Positions 7,242-15,781 of a stretch of DNA of 43,724 nt are shown here, in pieces; position 1 is the first letter of the stretch, and the number at the start of each line of letters is the position of its first letter. The translations under genes and the position numbers were made by a program. The DNA lies in the NCBI GenBank assembly GCA_947632555.1, contig CANRPU010000019.1, positions 1-43,724 of the forward strand, written 5' to 3'. Source of the stretch: an uncultured Lachnospiraceae bacterium. Its GTDB lineage: Bacteria; Bacillota; Clostridia; Lachnospirales; Lachnospiraceae. The notes under the pieces were generated by a model, which was not told the DNA's origin, did no database searches, and worked only from the letters and a program-made list of their open reading frames with translations.

Positions 7242-8396
7242 ATGTCAGAATATCAGTTACAGATCGCGCAGATAGTGGACTATCCACGCTGCCGTATTTA
7301 TAAGCAGTTAGTCCAGTCACTGCTCACGGACCAGAACATTCGTACACGCGGGAGTTCTGGTCTGTTTTATTTTATGGTGCTTTGCAGTTATGCCGCTTTC
7401 AATCCTTCATTTTGTCGGATCGATGGAATCAGTTATACGATATATCCCGGTGAGTGGATCTGTACGGTCAAAGAACTGTCAGACAGGTTCCGCACACATT
7501 CACGGGGCAGAGTAATAAGAATATTGGATGAACTGCAGAAAAGGCATCTGATCTCTTACCTGGTGCTTGACAGGGGAAAGGTGGTCAAATACAAAGTACA
7601 GAACTGGAAAATTCATAACACGGTGTTGGACGATAACTGCCTTTGTCAGAAAGATACAGGTTTTTTCTTTTTGCCTGTCACAACGGCGATGGAGCTTGTC
7701 GGTGCCGGCAGATGTTCGGAGATGGATAGTCTTTTGGATATGTGGATGTCCGCTGTCTATAATGACGGTCGGGTACAGGGTTCGGAGACGGGGCCTGTGG
7801 TGTATCTGCGGAACGGTACGGGCAGCACGATCATAAACCGCAGAGTCCTGGCAACCCGCTGGGGAGTTGCGGAAATGGCGGTTGACAGGCGGCTAAGTAA
7901 GTTTGAAAGGCTGGGCTATATCTCACGGAGGACAGTTCCCGGTACAGGAGACTTTGTTATTTCCCTGGAGAACTTTTTATCTGCCATGTTCCAGATGTCA
8001 GATATGCTGACGGATAAGGAAGAAATAGCGTTAAAAATGTGCATCAGGCTCAACCTACCGGAAGAAAAAAAGGAAAACAATCAGGAATCTGCACTGCGGC
8101 CTGAAATATGTGTGCAGGGAGAATGGAACGGTGTGCCGAAAGCCCATGTTGAGATCATTATCCGAAAGGTGGCAGAACTTCTGAATACGCAGGGGTGTTT
8201 TCACTGTCCCAGAGCTGCATACCGATTGCACCCTCTGCCGGATGGCTGGGAAAGAAAATACCTGCACCGTATCGGTTCAGGGCAGGAGAGGGAGAGGCAG
8301 ACGGGCCTTGCTGTTTTCTGCGGAAACAGCAGAGCGGTCTATCGATTTGAATTGTCGCTTGCGTATGCTGGTAAAAAAGAGGAGGAATCAAAATGA
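7242..8396 (+). CDS. winged-helix replication-associated protein
   Basis: A 384-residue protein has a strong ribosome binding site (AAGGAGG) before ATG 7242. The N-terminal third (SGLFYFMVLCSYAAF, GEWICTVKELSDRF, GRVIRILDELQKRHLISYLV) fits a winged-helix DNA-binding domain like those of plasmid replication initiators. A second helix-turn-helix lies around TIINRRVLATRWGVAEMAVDRRLSKFERLGYISR (about residues 203-236). The C-terminal 100 residues are basic and Cys/His-containing and I cannot assign them. The protein sits next to parA, parB and DUF6017, downstream of a large inverted repeat. I infer a role in replication initiation or its control. A broken copy of its first 45 codons lies at 4014. 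The next gene overlaps its end by four bases, so they are co-translated. Confidence 0.7.
   Translation: MSEYQLQIAQIVDYPRCRIYKQLVQSLLTDQNIRTRGSSGLFYFMVLCSYAAFNPSFCRIDGISYTIYPGEWICTVKELSDRFRTHSRGRVIRILDELQKRHLISYLVLDRGKVVKYKVQNWKIHNTVLDDNCLCQKDTGFFFLPVTTAMELVGAGRCSEMDSLLDMWMSAVYNDGRVQGSETGPVVYLRNGTGSTIINRRVLATRWGVAEMAVDRRLSKFERLGYISRRTVPGTGDFVISLENFLSAMFQMSDMLTDKEEIALKMCIRLNLPEEKKENNQESALRPEICVQGEWNGVPKAHVEIIIRKVAELLNTQGCFHCPRAAYRLHPLPDGWERKYLHRIGSGQERERQTGLAVFCGNSRAVYRFELSLAYAGKKEEESK
7326..7365 (+). promoter_or_regulatory. intragenic hairpin with following T-rich stretch in the rep-like gene
   Basis: ACGGACCAGAAC (7326-7337) pairs with GTTCTGGTCTGT (7354-7365) with one G-T wobble, and TTTTATTTT follows. 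It lies 85 bp into the coding sequence. The relic at 4014 keeps the dyad with a paired A-T to G-C change. It may attenuate rep expression or be a DNA site for the initiator. Confidence 0.5.
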
Positions 8397-8950
8397 CAAA
8401 GGAACAAAGAGAATTGGAAATTGCAAAGAATCCGTTGTATCACGATACCTGGAAACTATTAAAAAAATACAGAGATGTGGTATGGAGCCTGGAGCTATCC
8501 GTACAGCAGGTACGGGGCAGATTTGAGATTGAATACGGGAGTTCTATCGAAGATTTTCTGGAGTCGGTCTACCTTGCGGGAGCAGATCTTGCGGGGAGCG
8601 ATATTGAACATCATGCCAAGTGCATAGAGCGCAGCCATCGGATGTTAAAGCTGCTTGACAGCTCCATTGAGCTGCTGAGGAGTAAACATAAGAACGGGGA
8701 AGACTATTATTGGTTGTTATATTATACATTTCTTTCCCCGCAGCAGTTAAAAAATGTTGAGGAGATCATAGAACAGCTGAGGTCCCACATCCGGGACATC
8801 AGTTTTCGGACCTATTACCGCAGGAGGCAGGAAGCAATAGAAGCATTAAGCTCCATTTTGTGGGGATATACCTCTAAAGAAAGCGCGGAGATTCTGGAAA
8901 AATTTGTACCAGAGGCAGACATGGCACATAAATGGCATAAAACGGAATGA
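8393..8950 (+). CDS. small protein with sigma-region-4/RinA-like C-terminus
   Basis: This is a 185-residue, mostly helical, charged protein that starts four bases inside the end of the rep-like gene. The N-terminal 110 residues look like two or three amphipathic helices (ELEIAKNPLYHDTWKLLKK, FLESVYLAGADLAGSD). The end (LSPQQLKNVEEIIEQL...TYYRRRQEAIEALSSILWGY) resembles the helix-turn-helix of sigma-70 region 4 or phage late-gene activators of the RinA/ArpU type, where a Tyr-rich segment precedes the recognition helix. It may regulate the transfer operon that starts 190 bases downstream. Assignment is weak; the family was not recognised with certainty. Confidence 0.55.
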   Translation: MTKEQRELEIAKNPLYHDTWKLLKKYRDVVWSLELSVQQVRGRFEIEYGSSIEDFLESVYLAGADLAGSDIEHHAKCIERSHRMLKLLDSSIELLRSKHKNGEDYYWLLYYTFLSPQQLKNVEEIIEQLRSHIRDISFRTYYRRRQEAIEALSSILWGYTSKESAEILEKFVPEADMAHKWHKTE

Positions 8951-8956
8951 TATTGG

Positions 8957-9113
8957 CACAGTTTTGCTCTTTCCCCGCAAATAACGGTATGCTAAACTGT
9001 GTATGTTCAAAACTGCACCCAAAACCAGATCAGGCAGATATCGGCACCTTTTAAGGAGGTGCTGTTTTTCTGCCCTGGAAGACCATGTCTGAAATGAGAG
9101 GCATGGTTTTTTT
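8957..9113 (+). terminator. leader with three hairpins, two followed by T-runs, ahead of the transfer operon
   Basis: Hairpin 1 pairs CACAGTTT (8957-8964) with AAACTGTG (8994-9001). Hairpin 2 pairs GCACCT (9044-9049) with AGGTGC (9057-9062), followed by TGTTTTT. Hairpin 3 pairs ACCATG (9082-9087) with CATGGT (9102-9107), followed by seven T. Hairpins 2 and 3 look like tandem terminators between the replication genes and the conjugation operon. They may also act as attenuators if the operon promoter is upstream. Confidence 0.55.
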
Positions 9114-9140
9114 ATGCAAAAACTGAAGGAGGTTCGTAAA

Positions 9141-9542
9141 TTGGAGAACAGAAAAGACAAGATTGAAACAGCAACTGAAAATGGACGCAGACGGAAACTG
9201 TCCGTGGCACATATCGTTTACTATGGGTTCCTGGCAGGCATGATGTTTCTGGCATCCGCCCAGCCAGTATATGCCGCAACCGATGTATGGACGAAAGCCA
9301 GCGAGATCATGCAGGATGTCTATAACCAGATCCTGCTTATCTCCACAGTGGCGGCCATTGTGACAGCGTCCGTGGCTCTTTTGATGATGAATTTCTCGCG
9401 CTCTGGCCGCACAGTGGATGAGAGTCGTGCGTGGCTGAAGCGGATCTGCATTACCTGGGTGATATTAAACGGTCTGGGCTTTATCATGGCTTATGTTACG
9501 CCGTTTTTTGCGGACGGGAAATGGACTCAGGCAGCGCCCTGA
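9141..9542 (+). CDS. DUF3852 small membrane protein, VirB2/TrbC pilin-like
   Basis: The protein is about 133 residues from TTG 9141. This start is chosen because AAGGAGG (9126-9132) is 8 bases upstream, while the ATG at 9114 lies inside the terminator T-run. A signal-like segment (YYGFLAGMMFLASAQPVYAA, signal peptidase-type AxA end) is followed by the mature start TDVWTKASEIMQDVYNQI. Two membrane helices follow (ISTVAAIVTASVALLMMNF and WVILNGLGFIMAYVTPFF) separated by a basic loop with DESRAWLKR. Size, signal peptide and two-helix topology are those of VirB2/TrbC-type pilins and of the DUF3852 family. It probably forms a membrane-embedded component of the conjugation channel. It is the first gene of the transfer operon, 30 bases ahead of the VirB6-like gene. 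Confidence 0.8.
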   Translation: MENRKDKIETATENGRRRKLSVAHIVYYGFLAGMMFLASAQPVYAATDVWTKASEIMQDVYNQILLISTVAAIVTASVALLMMNFSRSGRTVDESRAWLKRICITWVILNGLGFIMAYVTPFFADGKWTQAAP

Positions 9543-9572
9543 CCTGATTTCTGCTGAGAAAGGAGTGATCGT

Positions 9573-10283
9573 GTGGGCATATTAGACGGTATCGTGGAGT
9601 GGATAGCGGAACAGGTGATGAATGGTCTTGATCTTGTCACGACCTCAGTATTGGGTGCCCTGGGGTGTGACATGAGCGTATTCCTGCGCTATTTCCCGGC
9701 AGCAGAGACCATGTACGATGTCTTTGTGGCGTTATCTATTGGGATTATCCTGTTGAACTGGGTGTGGCAGCTGTTCAAGAATTTCGGCTTGGGAGCCGGT
9801 CTGGAGGCGGAAGATCCTGTGAAACTGAGTGTCCGCTCCGTTTTGTTCATTCTGCTTGCATATTTTTCGGACGATATTATCAACACTGTGTTAAAGATAG
9901 GCGGAACGCCTTATAACTGGATCCTGACCTCTGAACTGCCTGCGCTCAGTTTTGCCAGTTTTAATTCTGTTATGCTGGTAATCATTGGAGTCTGTGCCAA
10001 TGGGGCGGTGGCACTGATCTCTTTGATATTAGTTCTTATCCTTGCATGGAATTACATAAAACTGCTTTTTGAGGCTGCAGAGAGATATGTTCTGCTGGGA
10101 GTGCTTGTATATACCGCACCTGTGGCATTTTCTATGGGGGCCTCCCAGACAACATCAAATATTTTTAAGTCCTGGTGTCGGATGTTCGGCGGACAGGTAT
10201 TTTTATTAATTATGAATGCATGGTGCCTCCGTCTGTTTACATCTATGGTAGGGGCATTCCTTGCAAATCCATTATCATTATGA
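9573..10283 (+). CDS. VirB6/TrbL-like conjugal transfer membrane protein
   Basis: A 236-residue polytopic protein starts at GTG 9573 after GAAAGGAGTGATC. It has a short periplasmic-like N-terminus and about five membrane helices, at roughly residues 48-65, 85-105, 125-165 and 175-215, with a conserved basic loop. The amphipathic start (LDGIVEWIAEQVMNGLDLV) is typical of TrbL/VirB6-like proteins of Gram-positive ICEs. VirB6 forms part of the inner-membrane DNA translocation path. Its position right after the DUF3852 pilin-like gene and before the C39 peptidase and VirB4 genes supports the assignment. Sequence similarity to Gram-negative VirB6 is not visible by eye. Confidence 0.75.
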   Translation: MGILDGIVEWIAEQVMNGLDLVTTSVLGALGCDMSVFLRYFPAAETMYDVFVALSIGIILLNWVWQLFKNFGLGAGLEAEDPVKLSVRSVLFILLAYFSDDIINTVLKIGGTPYNWILTSELPALSFASFNSVMLVIIGVCANGAVALISLILVLILAWNYIKLLFEAAERYVLLGVLVYTAPVAFSMGASQTTSNIFKSWCRMFGGQVFLLIMNAWCLRLFTSMVGAFLANPLSL

Positions 10284-10298
10284 GGGAGGATGGTCTAT

Positions 10299-11240
10299 TT
10301 GAGTAGAATAAAAACGATACTGAGAACCGTACTGCTGGCAACTGCACTTATGATCTGTATCAGCCAGCCTGTTTTAGCGTTTTCGGAAAGCGATGTACAG
10401 GCGCAGGTGGACGCAGTGGGAAAAGAAGCTGTTACGGGAAATGTCCTGATCTGGTTTCTCTGTGCTATCGCTTTTTTAAAAATATCCCAGAAGATAGATT
10501 CTTTTATGTCCAGTCTTGGTATCAATGTGGGGCATACCGGCGGTTCCATGCTTGCAGAGGCAATGATAGCAGCCAGGGGAGTCGGTATGGCACGACATTT
10601 TACCGGCCAATATTTCGGTGGGTCACACAGCAGGACAAATGTAGCAGGCGGCAGCACCAGTAGCCGCGGCGGGTTCCTGTCTGGCGGTCTGGCCGGTGTG
10701 GTCAGCCGGAAAGTGACAGACAGCGCCACGAGAACGGCAACATCTTCTGCCGGATCCGGAATATCGGGAGGGATAGGCGGACGGATGTATGCAGCCTCCG
10801 TAAACAGGGGAGGGAGCTTTGCCAATGGGGTGATCGGCTCGGTCGCGACGGGCAGTATAGCTTCTATGGGAACGATGAGCGGGGATACCGCAGCCCAGGC
10901 TCTCCATTCTTATATGGGTTATGCCGCACTGGAAGAAGGAGCGGAGAATGTACCGTCTTTCTCAAATGTTGAGATAGGAGGCGGGCGTATCACTGGAACA
11001 GAAACTTCTGAAGAGAATCCGGAGGGGATTGCGTTTGGAATGTATAACACTACCCAGTATACGACACCGGAAGGGAGTTATACCACAGTGCAGGCAGTTG
11101 ACGGTACTTCCTGGTTTAAGCAGTATGCTGTGGATACCGTGGATAAGGCGCCCTACATGGCGGCTGATGGGGAGATTGCCTACAAGGAGACCATCGTGAA
11201 AAAACTCCCTCCCACACCACGGAGAAAGGACAGGGTATAA
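10299..11240 (+). CDS. exported Gly/Ser-rich transfer-operon protein
   Basis: The protein is about 313 residues from TTG 10299; GGGAGG (10284-10289) is 9 bases upstream, whereas ATG 10290 would directly abut it. A signal peptide (TVLLATALMICISQPVLAF) is followed by a short hydrophilic part, one membrane segment (VLIWFLCAIAFLKI), and an amphipathic helix with MLAEAMIAARGVGMARH. Residues of roughly 100-200 are Gly/Ser/Thr-rich (GGSTSSRGG, SSAGSGISGGIGG). The C-terminus is ordinary soluble sequence ending in Lys/Pro/Arg. Proteins with this layout follow VirB6-like genes in Lachnospiraceae transfer operons, and some families fuse the two. A channel or surface-scaffold role is likely. The exact family name is not known to me. 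Confidence 0.7.
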   Translation: MSRIKTILRTVLLATALMICISQPVLAFSESDVQAQVDAVGKEAVTGNVLIWFLCAIAFLKISQKIDSFMSSLGINVGHTGGSMLAEAMIAARGVGMARHFTGQYFGGSHSRTNVAGGSTSSRGGFLSGGLAGVVSRKVTDSATRTATSSAGSGISGGIGGRMYAASVNRGGSFANGVIGSVATGSIASMGTMSGDTAAQALHSYMGYAALEEGAENVPSFSNVEIGGGRITGTETSEENPEGIAFGMYNTTQYTTPEGSYTTVQAVDGTSWFKQYAVDTVDKAPYMAADGEIAYKETIVKKLPPTPRRKDRV

Positions 11241-11241
11241 G

Positions 11242-12612
11242 ATGGCAGAAGAACGAACAAGCGGTCTGGAAGAATCACTGCAGGCAGGCACTTCAATGGC
11301 TCATGCCGTGAAAGGAGCCATTAAGGCTGGAAAGGCGGTCTCCGGTGCTGCGAAAGGCGCGGCCGTTGGCGGCCCTTATGGGGCTGTGGCAGGCGCACTG
11401 TGGCAAGGTAGAAAACAGGTTGGCAAGGCTGTGATCGTCATTGTAGCGCTTCTGATGCTGCCGGTAGTGGTACTTACCATGCTGCCCAGCCTGATATTTG
11501 GCGGCGTGGGAAGTTCCCATTCACCAGCAGATCCCGAAACCCCTGTCCTTAACAGCGTGATGGCAATGACAGAAAATGCGAATGAGATCACATTCACGGT
11601 CAGTGGAATCCTGGGAGAAGGTATGGAAGATGTGGCTGCCCGGATAGAAAGTGACTTTGCGGCATCCGGCGCAGACCAGAAAGAGGTCATCAATCCATAC
11701 GCATCCAGCCAGGTCTACAACACGAATATGATTGTTGCACTGTACTGTGCCTCAAAAGACCGGGATGTGGAAAGCATTGACTTGATTGATATGGAGGACA
11801 TTCTAAGAAATAATAAGCAGCATCTGTATTCCTATATCTGTCGGGAGGAAGTCAGGGAACGGACAGAAACAGACCAGAATACCGGGGAGGAAAGCACCGT
11901 ACAGGAGACATGGCGTATATATACCATTGTCTATAACGGGGAAAGCTATTTCGCTGACCATGTTTTCGCACTGACGGAGGAACAGCGCGAACTGGCGGTG
12001 GATTACGCTGCTAACTTAAGCCTTTTTCTGGGTGATGGGTTATTCCAGAACCTGGACGGCTGGGAGGGGATACCGTCCCTGGGCGATGTGAGGTTTACGG
12101 ATGGCGTAACGGAAGTAGTATATTACAACCAGTTGGATGAACGGTATGCGGGAGAGCCTTATGGAACGGATCATATCGGCGGCTATGGATGCGGCCCCAC
12201 CGCTATGGCAATCGTGGTATCGTCCCTTGCGGGAGAGCAGGTAGATCCGGTGCAGATGGCAGAATGGTCTTACCAGAATGGTTTTTGGTGCAAGGGCAGC
12301 GGTTCTTATCATGCACTGATTCCTGCGGCGGCAGAAAACTGGGAGCTTGCGGTGGAAGGCTGCAGTGCATCAGAACCGCAGAGAATATTGGATGCTCTGG
12401 CGGAAGGAAAGCTGGTCGTGGCAATCATGTCCAAAGGGCATTTTACGAAATCCGGACACTTTATTGTGCTGCGTGGTGTGCAGGACGGCAGAATCCTGGT
12501 GGCAGATCCGGCCAGCTATAACAGGAGCGGGCAGCAGTGGGAATTATCCATTATCCTGGAGGAAGCCAGCCGCGGCGCTGCTGCAGGCGGTCCGTTCTGG
12601 ATCATTGGATGA
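11242..12612 (+). CDS. membrane-anchored C39-type cysteine peptidase of the transfer apparatus
   Basis: The 456-residue protein has a small Ala/Gly-rich cytosolic N-terminus, one membrane helix (about residues 58-85, VIVIVALLMLPVVVLTM) and a long extracellular part. The end is a papain-like C39 domain: Cys317 in GYGCGPTAMA, His406 in SGHFIVL and Asp422 in VADPAS form the likely catalytic triad. The middle (about 110-260) resembles the VirB8/TcpC- or CD1111-like stalk region, with MIVALYCASKD and EEQRELAVDYAANLS. In Gram-positive conjugation such cell-wall peptidases (often NlpC/P60 or SLT) open the peptidoglycan for the channel; here the C39 fold takes that place. It starts two bases after the preceding stop. 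Substrate (peptidoglycan or a transfer protein) is not determinable. Confidence 0.82.
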   Translation: MAEERTSGLEESLQAGTSMAHAVKGAIKAGKAVSGAAKGAAVGGPYGAVAGALWQGRKQVGKAVIVIVALLMLPVVVLTMLPSLIFGGVGSSHSPADPETPVLNSVMAMTENANEITFTVSGILGEGMEDVAARIESDFAASGADQKEVINPYASSQVYNTNMIVALYCASKDRDVESIDLIDMEDILRNNKQHLYSYICREEVRERTETDQNTGEESTVQETWRIYTIVYNGESYFADHVFALTEEQRELAVDYAANLSLFLGDGLFQNLDGWEGIPSLGDVRFTDGVTEVVYYNQLDERYAGEPYGTDHIGGYGCGPTAMAIVVSSLAGEQVDPVQMAEWSYQNGFWCKGSGSYHALIPAAAENWELAVEGCSASEPQRILDALAEGKLVVAIMSKGHFTKSGHFIVLRGVQDGRILVADPASYNRSGQQWELSIILEEASRGAAAGGPFWIIG

Positions 12613-12636
12613 AAGATGATAGAAGAGAGGTACTGA

Positions 12637-15600
12637 ATGAGCAATCAAAATGACCATGATACATATATCATACCGCCTAATTTTGTAGATGCGGGTACTT
12701 TTTTAGGGGGAATGTTCAAGGCGAGGAATGTGATCGAGGCGGGGATACTTGCGGCAGTAATGGGGATACCAGTCTTTACGCTCCTGCCGTTTGGGCTGAC
12801 CGCAAAGATCATTGTGTTATGCCTGACTGCCCTGCCCCTTGCGCTTTTGGCGCTGGTGGGTATTTCCGGGGAAAGTCTTTCTTCGTTTTTGGTGATTTTC
12901 TTAAAATATCTGAAAAATCGCCGTGTTGTGGGCAGTGACAGCAGGACGCGGGTAGAGGAAGGAATTCAAAGAACTGTGACCGAAAAGAAAACGGCAAAGG
13001 ACAGTGGGGAAAAGGCCGGGGCATCGACAAAAAAACAAGCGCCGCTTGGAAAGAGCAACAGAAAACTCCATAGACAGGCAAGGGAAGATTTCCCGGCAGA
13101 ATTTGACGAGGTCAGGGGATATGAACTGCGTCAGAAACTTCGGCCGACGGACAGGAAAAAACGGGAAGACAGACCGGAGAAAACAGCAAGCAAGCCGCAT
13201 AAGGAAAGGCGGGGCAGCATACGTACAGGAATTGCTGGAGAGCAACAGCCAGTCTGCCGGAATCCTGTGGCGGATTATCTTCCGATTTCAAAAATTGAAA
13301 ATGGAATCATATACACAAAAGACCATCGTTATGTCAAGGCGGTAGAGGTCATCCCTATTAATTTTCTGTTAAGGAGCGCCAGAGAACAGAGGAGTATAAT
13401 TTATTCCTTTGTGTCGTACCTGAAGATCAGTCCTGTCAGGCTGCAGTTTAAAGTCCTGACTCGTAAGGCGGACATCGGGCGGCATCTGGATACGGTACAG
13501 AAAGAAATGGAACAGGAAACAAATGATCAATGCCGGTTAATGCAGGAGGATTATCTGAAATTTGTCCAGCAGATTGGTTCCAGAGAGGCAGTCACGCGCC
13601 GTTTTTTCTTGATCTTTGAGTATGAACCATGGGGGAATACCAGACGCTCTGACGAGGATGGAGAGGCGGTGGCATCCCTGCAGAACGCCGTCCATACGGC
13701 TGTCAATTATCTGCGTCAGTGCGGAAATGAGGTCCTGATACCGGAAAACGGAGACGAGTTTACCGTAAATGTACTGTATAATCTGCTCTGCAGGAATGAA
13801 AGCGCGGGAAAGCCGCTGCCGGAGAAAGTCAGGGAAGTTATGGAAAAATATCGTGCAGAGGGAAGAGAAGATGAAATTGGCAGTATTCCGGCGGGAGAGT
13901 TCTTTGCTCCGGAAAGCATTGATTTTACCCACGGGCGGTATGTCTGTATCGACGGGCTTTATTATGCTTATCTTTTGATACCCTCAGACGGTTTTCGGGC
14001 GCAGGTGCCGGCAGGCTGGCTCAGCCTTATGGTAAATGCGGGAGATGGGATCGACCTGGATATGTTCCTGTTCAGGCAGCCTAAGGAACGTATCGTTCAG
14101 AAAGTGGGACAACAGCTTCGCATCAACCGTTCCAGAATCAAAGAGACCAGCGATACCAACACGGACTTTGATGACATCGACAGCGCCATCCGCAGCGGAT
14201 ATTTTTTGAAAGAGGGCTTAGCTAACAATGAGGATTTTTATTTTCTTAATCTGTTGATTACTGTCACAGCCTCCAATGAGGAGGATCTGGAGTGGAAAAT
14301 AAATGAGATGAAGAAACTGTTGGCATCCCAGGATATGCGGTTAAGCACCTGCCATTTTCAGGAGGAGCAGGCATTTTTAGCAAGTCTTCCTTTGGTCTCC
14401 ATGGAGCGCAAGCTGTATGAGAAAAGTAAGCGTAACCTGCTTACTGGAGGGGCAGCGAGCTGTTATCCCTTTACAAGCTATGAGATGTGTGATGACAACG
14501 GTATCCTGTTGGGAGTGAATAAGTACAACAGTTCCCTGATTATTGTGGATATTTTCAACAGCGCTGTCTATAAGAATGCCAATATAGCGATCTTGGGAAC
14601 AAGCGGTGCCGGAAAGACATTTACTATGCAGCTTATGGCGCTGCGCATGAGGCGCAAGGGGATACCCATCTATATTATTGCACCATTAAAGGGGCATGAA
14701 TTCCACCGGGCCTGCGCCAACGTGGGCGGCGAGTTCATCCAGATATCCCCGGCAAGTCCCCATTGCATCAACGTGATGGAGATACGTCAGGTTGACCATT
14801 CCGTCAGCGACCTTTTGGATGGTGCGGATATTCCTCTCTCCGAACTGGCGGCCAAGATACAGCGGCTGCATGTTTTCTTCAGTCTGCTGGTTCCTGATAT
14901 GAACCATGAGGAGAGGCAGCTTTTGGATGAGGCTATGATCCGTACCTACAACGCCAAGGGTATCACCCATGACAATGATTCTCTGAATGACCCTGCCCAT
15001 CCGGGCAGCTATCGTGAGATGCCAGTCTTGGGGGATTTATATAAGATACTGAAAGAATCCGAAGCTACCAGGCGCATGGCAAACATACTGAATCGTCTTG
15101 TGAACGGTTCCGCCAGTTCTTTTAATCAACAGACCAATGTATCGCTCCGGAATAAATACACGGTGCTGGATATTTCTTCCCTGACAGGCGAACTTCTCAC
15201 GGTGGGAATGTTTGTTGCGCTGGATTTTGTGTGGGATCGTGCCAAGGAAGACAGGACGGAGGAAAAGACCATCTTTATTGACGAGTGCTGGCAGCTTTTG
15301 TCCGGCGCCGGTGCAACAGGCACACGTCTGGCAGGGGATTTTGTGCTGGAGATTTTCAAGACGATCCGTGGTTACGGTGGCTCGGCAGTGTGCGCCAGCC
15401 AGGACTTAAACGATTTTTTCAATCTGGATGAGGGGCGTTTTGGAAAAGGGATCATAAACAACTCCAAGACCAAGATCATCCTGAATCTGGAAGATGATGA
15501 GGCCCAGCGAGTTCAGGATGCGCTCCGTTTGTCTGATGCCGAGATTATGGAAGTGACACATTTTGAGCGCGGAAATGGCCTGATCAGCACCAACAACAAT

Positions 15601-15714
15601 AACATCATGGTGGAATTTAAGGCAAGTCCACTGGAAAAGGATCTGATCACCACGGACAGGCGGGAGTTAAAGGATATTGTGGAGCGGCTGCGTAAGGACG
15701 GTGGGACTGCTTGA
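12637..15714 (+). CDS. virB4: VirB4/TraE-type conjugation ATPase with N-terminal PrgI-like domain
   Basis: This is a 1025-residue ATPase. Residues about 8-95 contain IPPNFVDAGTFLGGMFKARN and two membrane helices, as in PrgI-type proteins, which are usually separate genes. A charged Lys/Arg/Glu linker (about 100-195) follows, then the VirB4 N-terminal domain. The RecA-like ATPase has Walker A GTSGAGKTF (near residue 655) and Walker B TIFIDECWQLL (near 878), plus ASQDLNDFF as a sensor-like motif. VirB4 hydrolyses ATP on the cytoplasmic face of the type IV secretion system to power channel assembly and substrate transfer. It is the most reliable marker that this is a conjugative element. Length and domain order agree with the CD1110-type VirB4 group. 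Confidence 0.95.
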   Translation: MSNQNDHDTYIIPPNFVDAGTFLGGMFKARNVIEAGILAAVMGIPVFTLLPFGLTAKIIVLCLTALPLALLALVGISGESLSSFLVIFLKYLKNRRVVGSDSRTRVEEGIQRTVTEKKTAKDSGEKAGASTKKQAPLGKSNRKLHRQAREDFPAEFDEVRGYELRQKLRPTDRKKREDRPEKTASKPHKERRGSIRTGIAGEQQPVCRNPVADYLPISKIENGIIYTKDHRYVKAVEVIPINFLLRSAREQRSIIYSFVSYLKISPVRLQFKVLTRKADIGRHLDTVQKEMEQETNDQCRLMQEDYLKFVQQIGSREAVTRRFFLIFEYEPWGNTRRSDEDGEAVASLQNAVHTAVNYLRQCGNEVLIPENGDEFTVNVLYNLLCRNESAGKPLPEKVREVMEKYRAEGREDEIGSIPAGEFFAPESIDFTHGRYVCIDGLYYAYLLIPSDGFRAQVPAGWLSLMVNAGDGIDLDMFLFRQPKERIVQKVGQQLRINRSRIKETSDTNTDFDDIDSAIRSGYFLKEGLANNEDFYFLNLLITVTASNEEDLEWKINEMKKLLASQDMRLSTCHFQEEQAFLASLPLVSMERKLYEKSKRNLLTGGAASCYPFTSYEMCDDNGILLGVNKYNSSLIIVDIFNSAVYKNANIAILGTSGAGKTFTMQLMALRMRRKGIPIYIIAPLKGHEFHRACANVGGEFIQISPASPHCINVMEIRQVDHSVSDLLDGADIPLSELAAKIQRLHVFFSLLVPDMNHEERQLLDEAMIRTYNAKGITHDNDSLNDPAHPGSYREMPVLGDLYKILKESEATRRMANILNRLVNGSASSFNQQTNVSLRNKYTVLDISSLTGELLTVGMFVALDFVWDRAKEDRTEEKTIFIDECWQLLSGAGATGTRLAGDFVLEIFKTIRGYGGSAVCASQDLNDFFNLDEGRFGKGIINNSKTKIILNLEDDEAQRVQDALRLSDAEIMEVTHFERGNGLISTNNNNIMVEFKASPLEKDLITTDRRELKDIVERLRKDGGTA

Positions 15715-15781
15715 CACCTGCCATATCCGTTAAAAAAAGCAGGATAGTTCGGCAAATAAAAAAGATGGAGGAGTGAAAACC

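Noticed and set aside
13004..13345. Plus-strand frame in the VirB4 linker region
   Set aside because: It is a shadow of the charged VirB4 linker; VirB4 motifs on both sides fix the reading frame.
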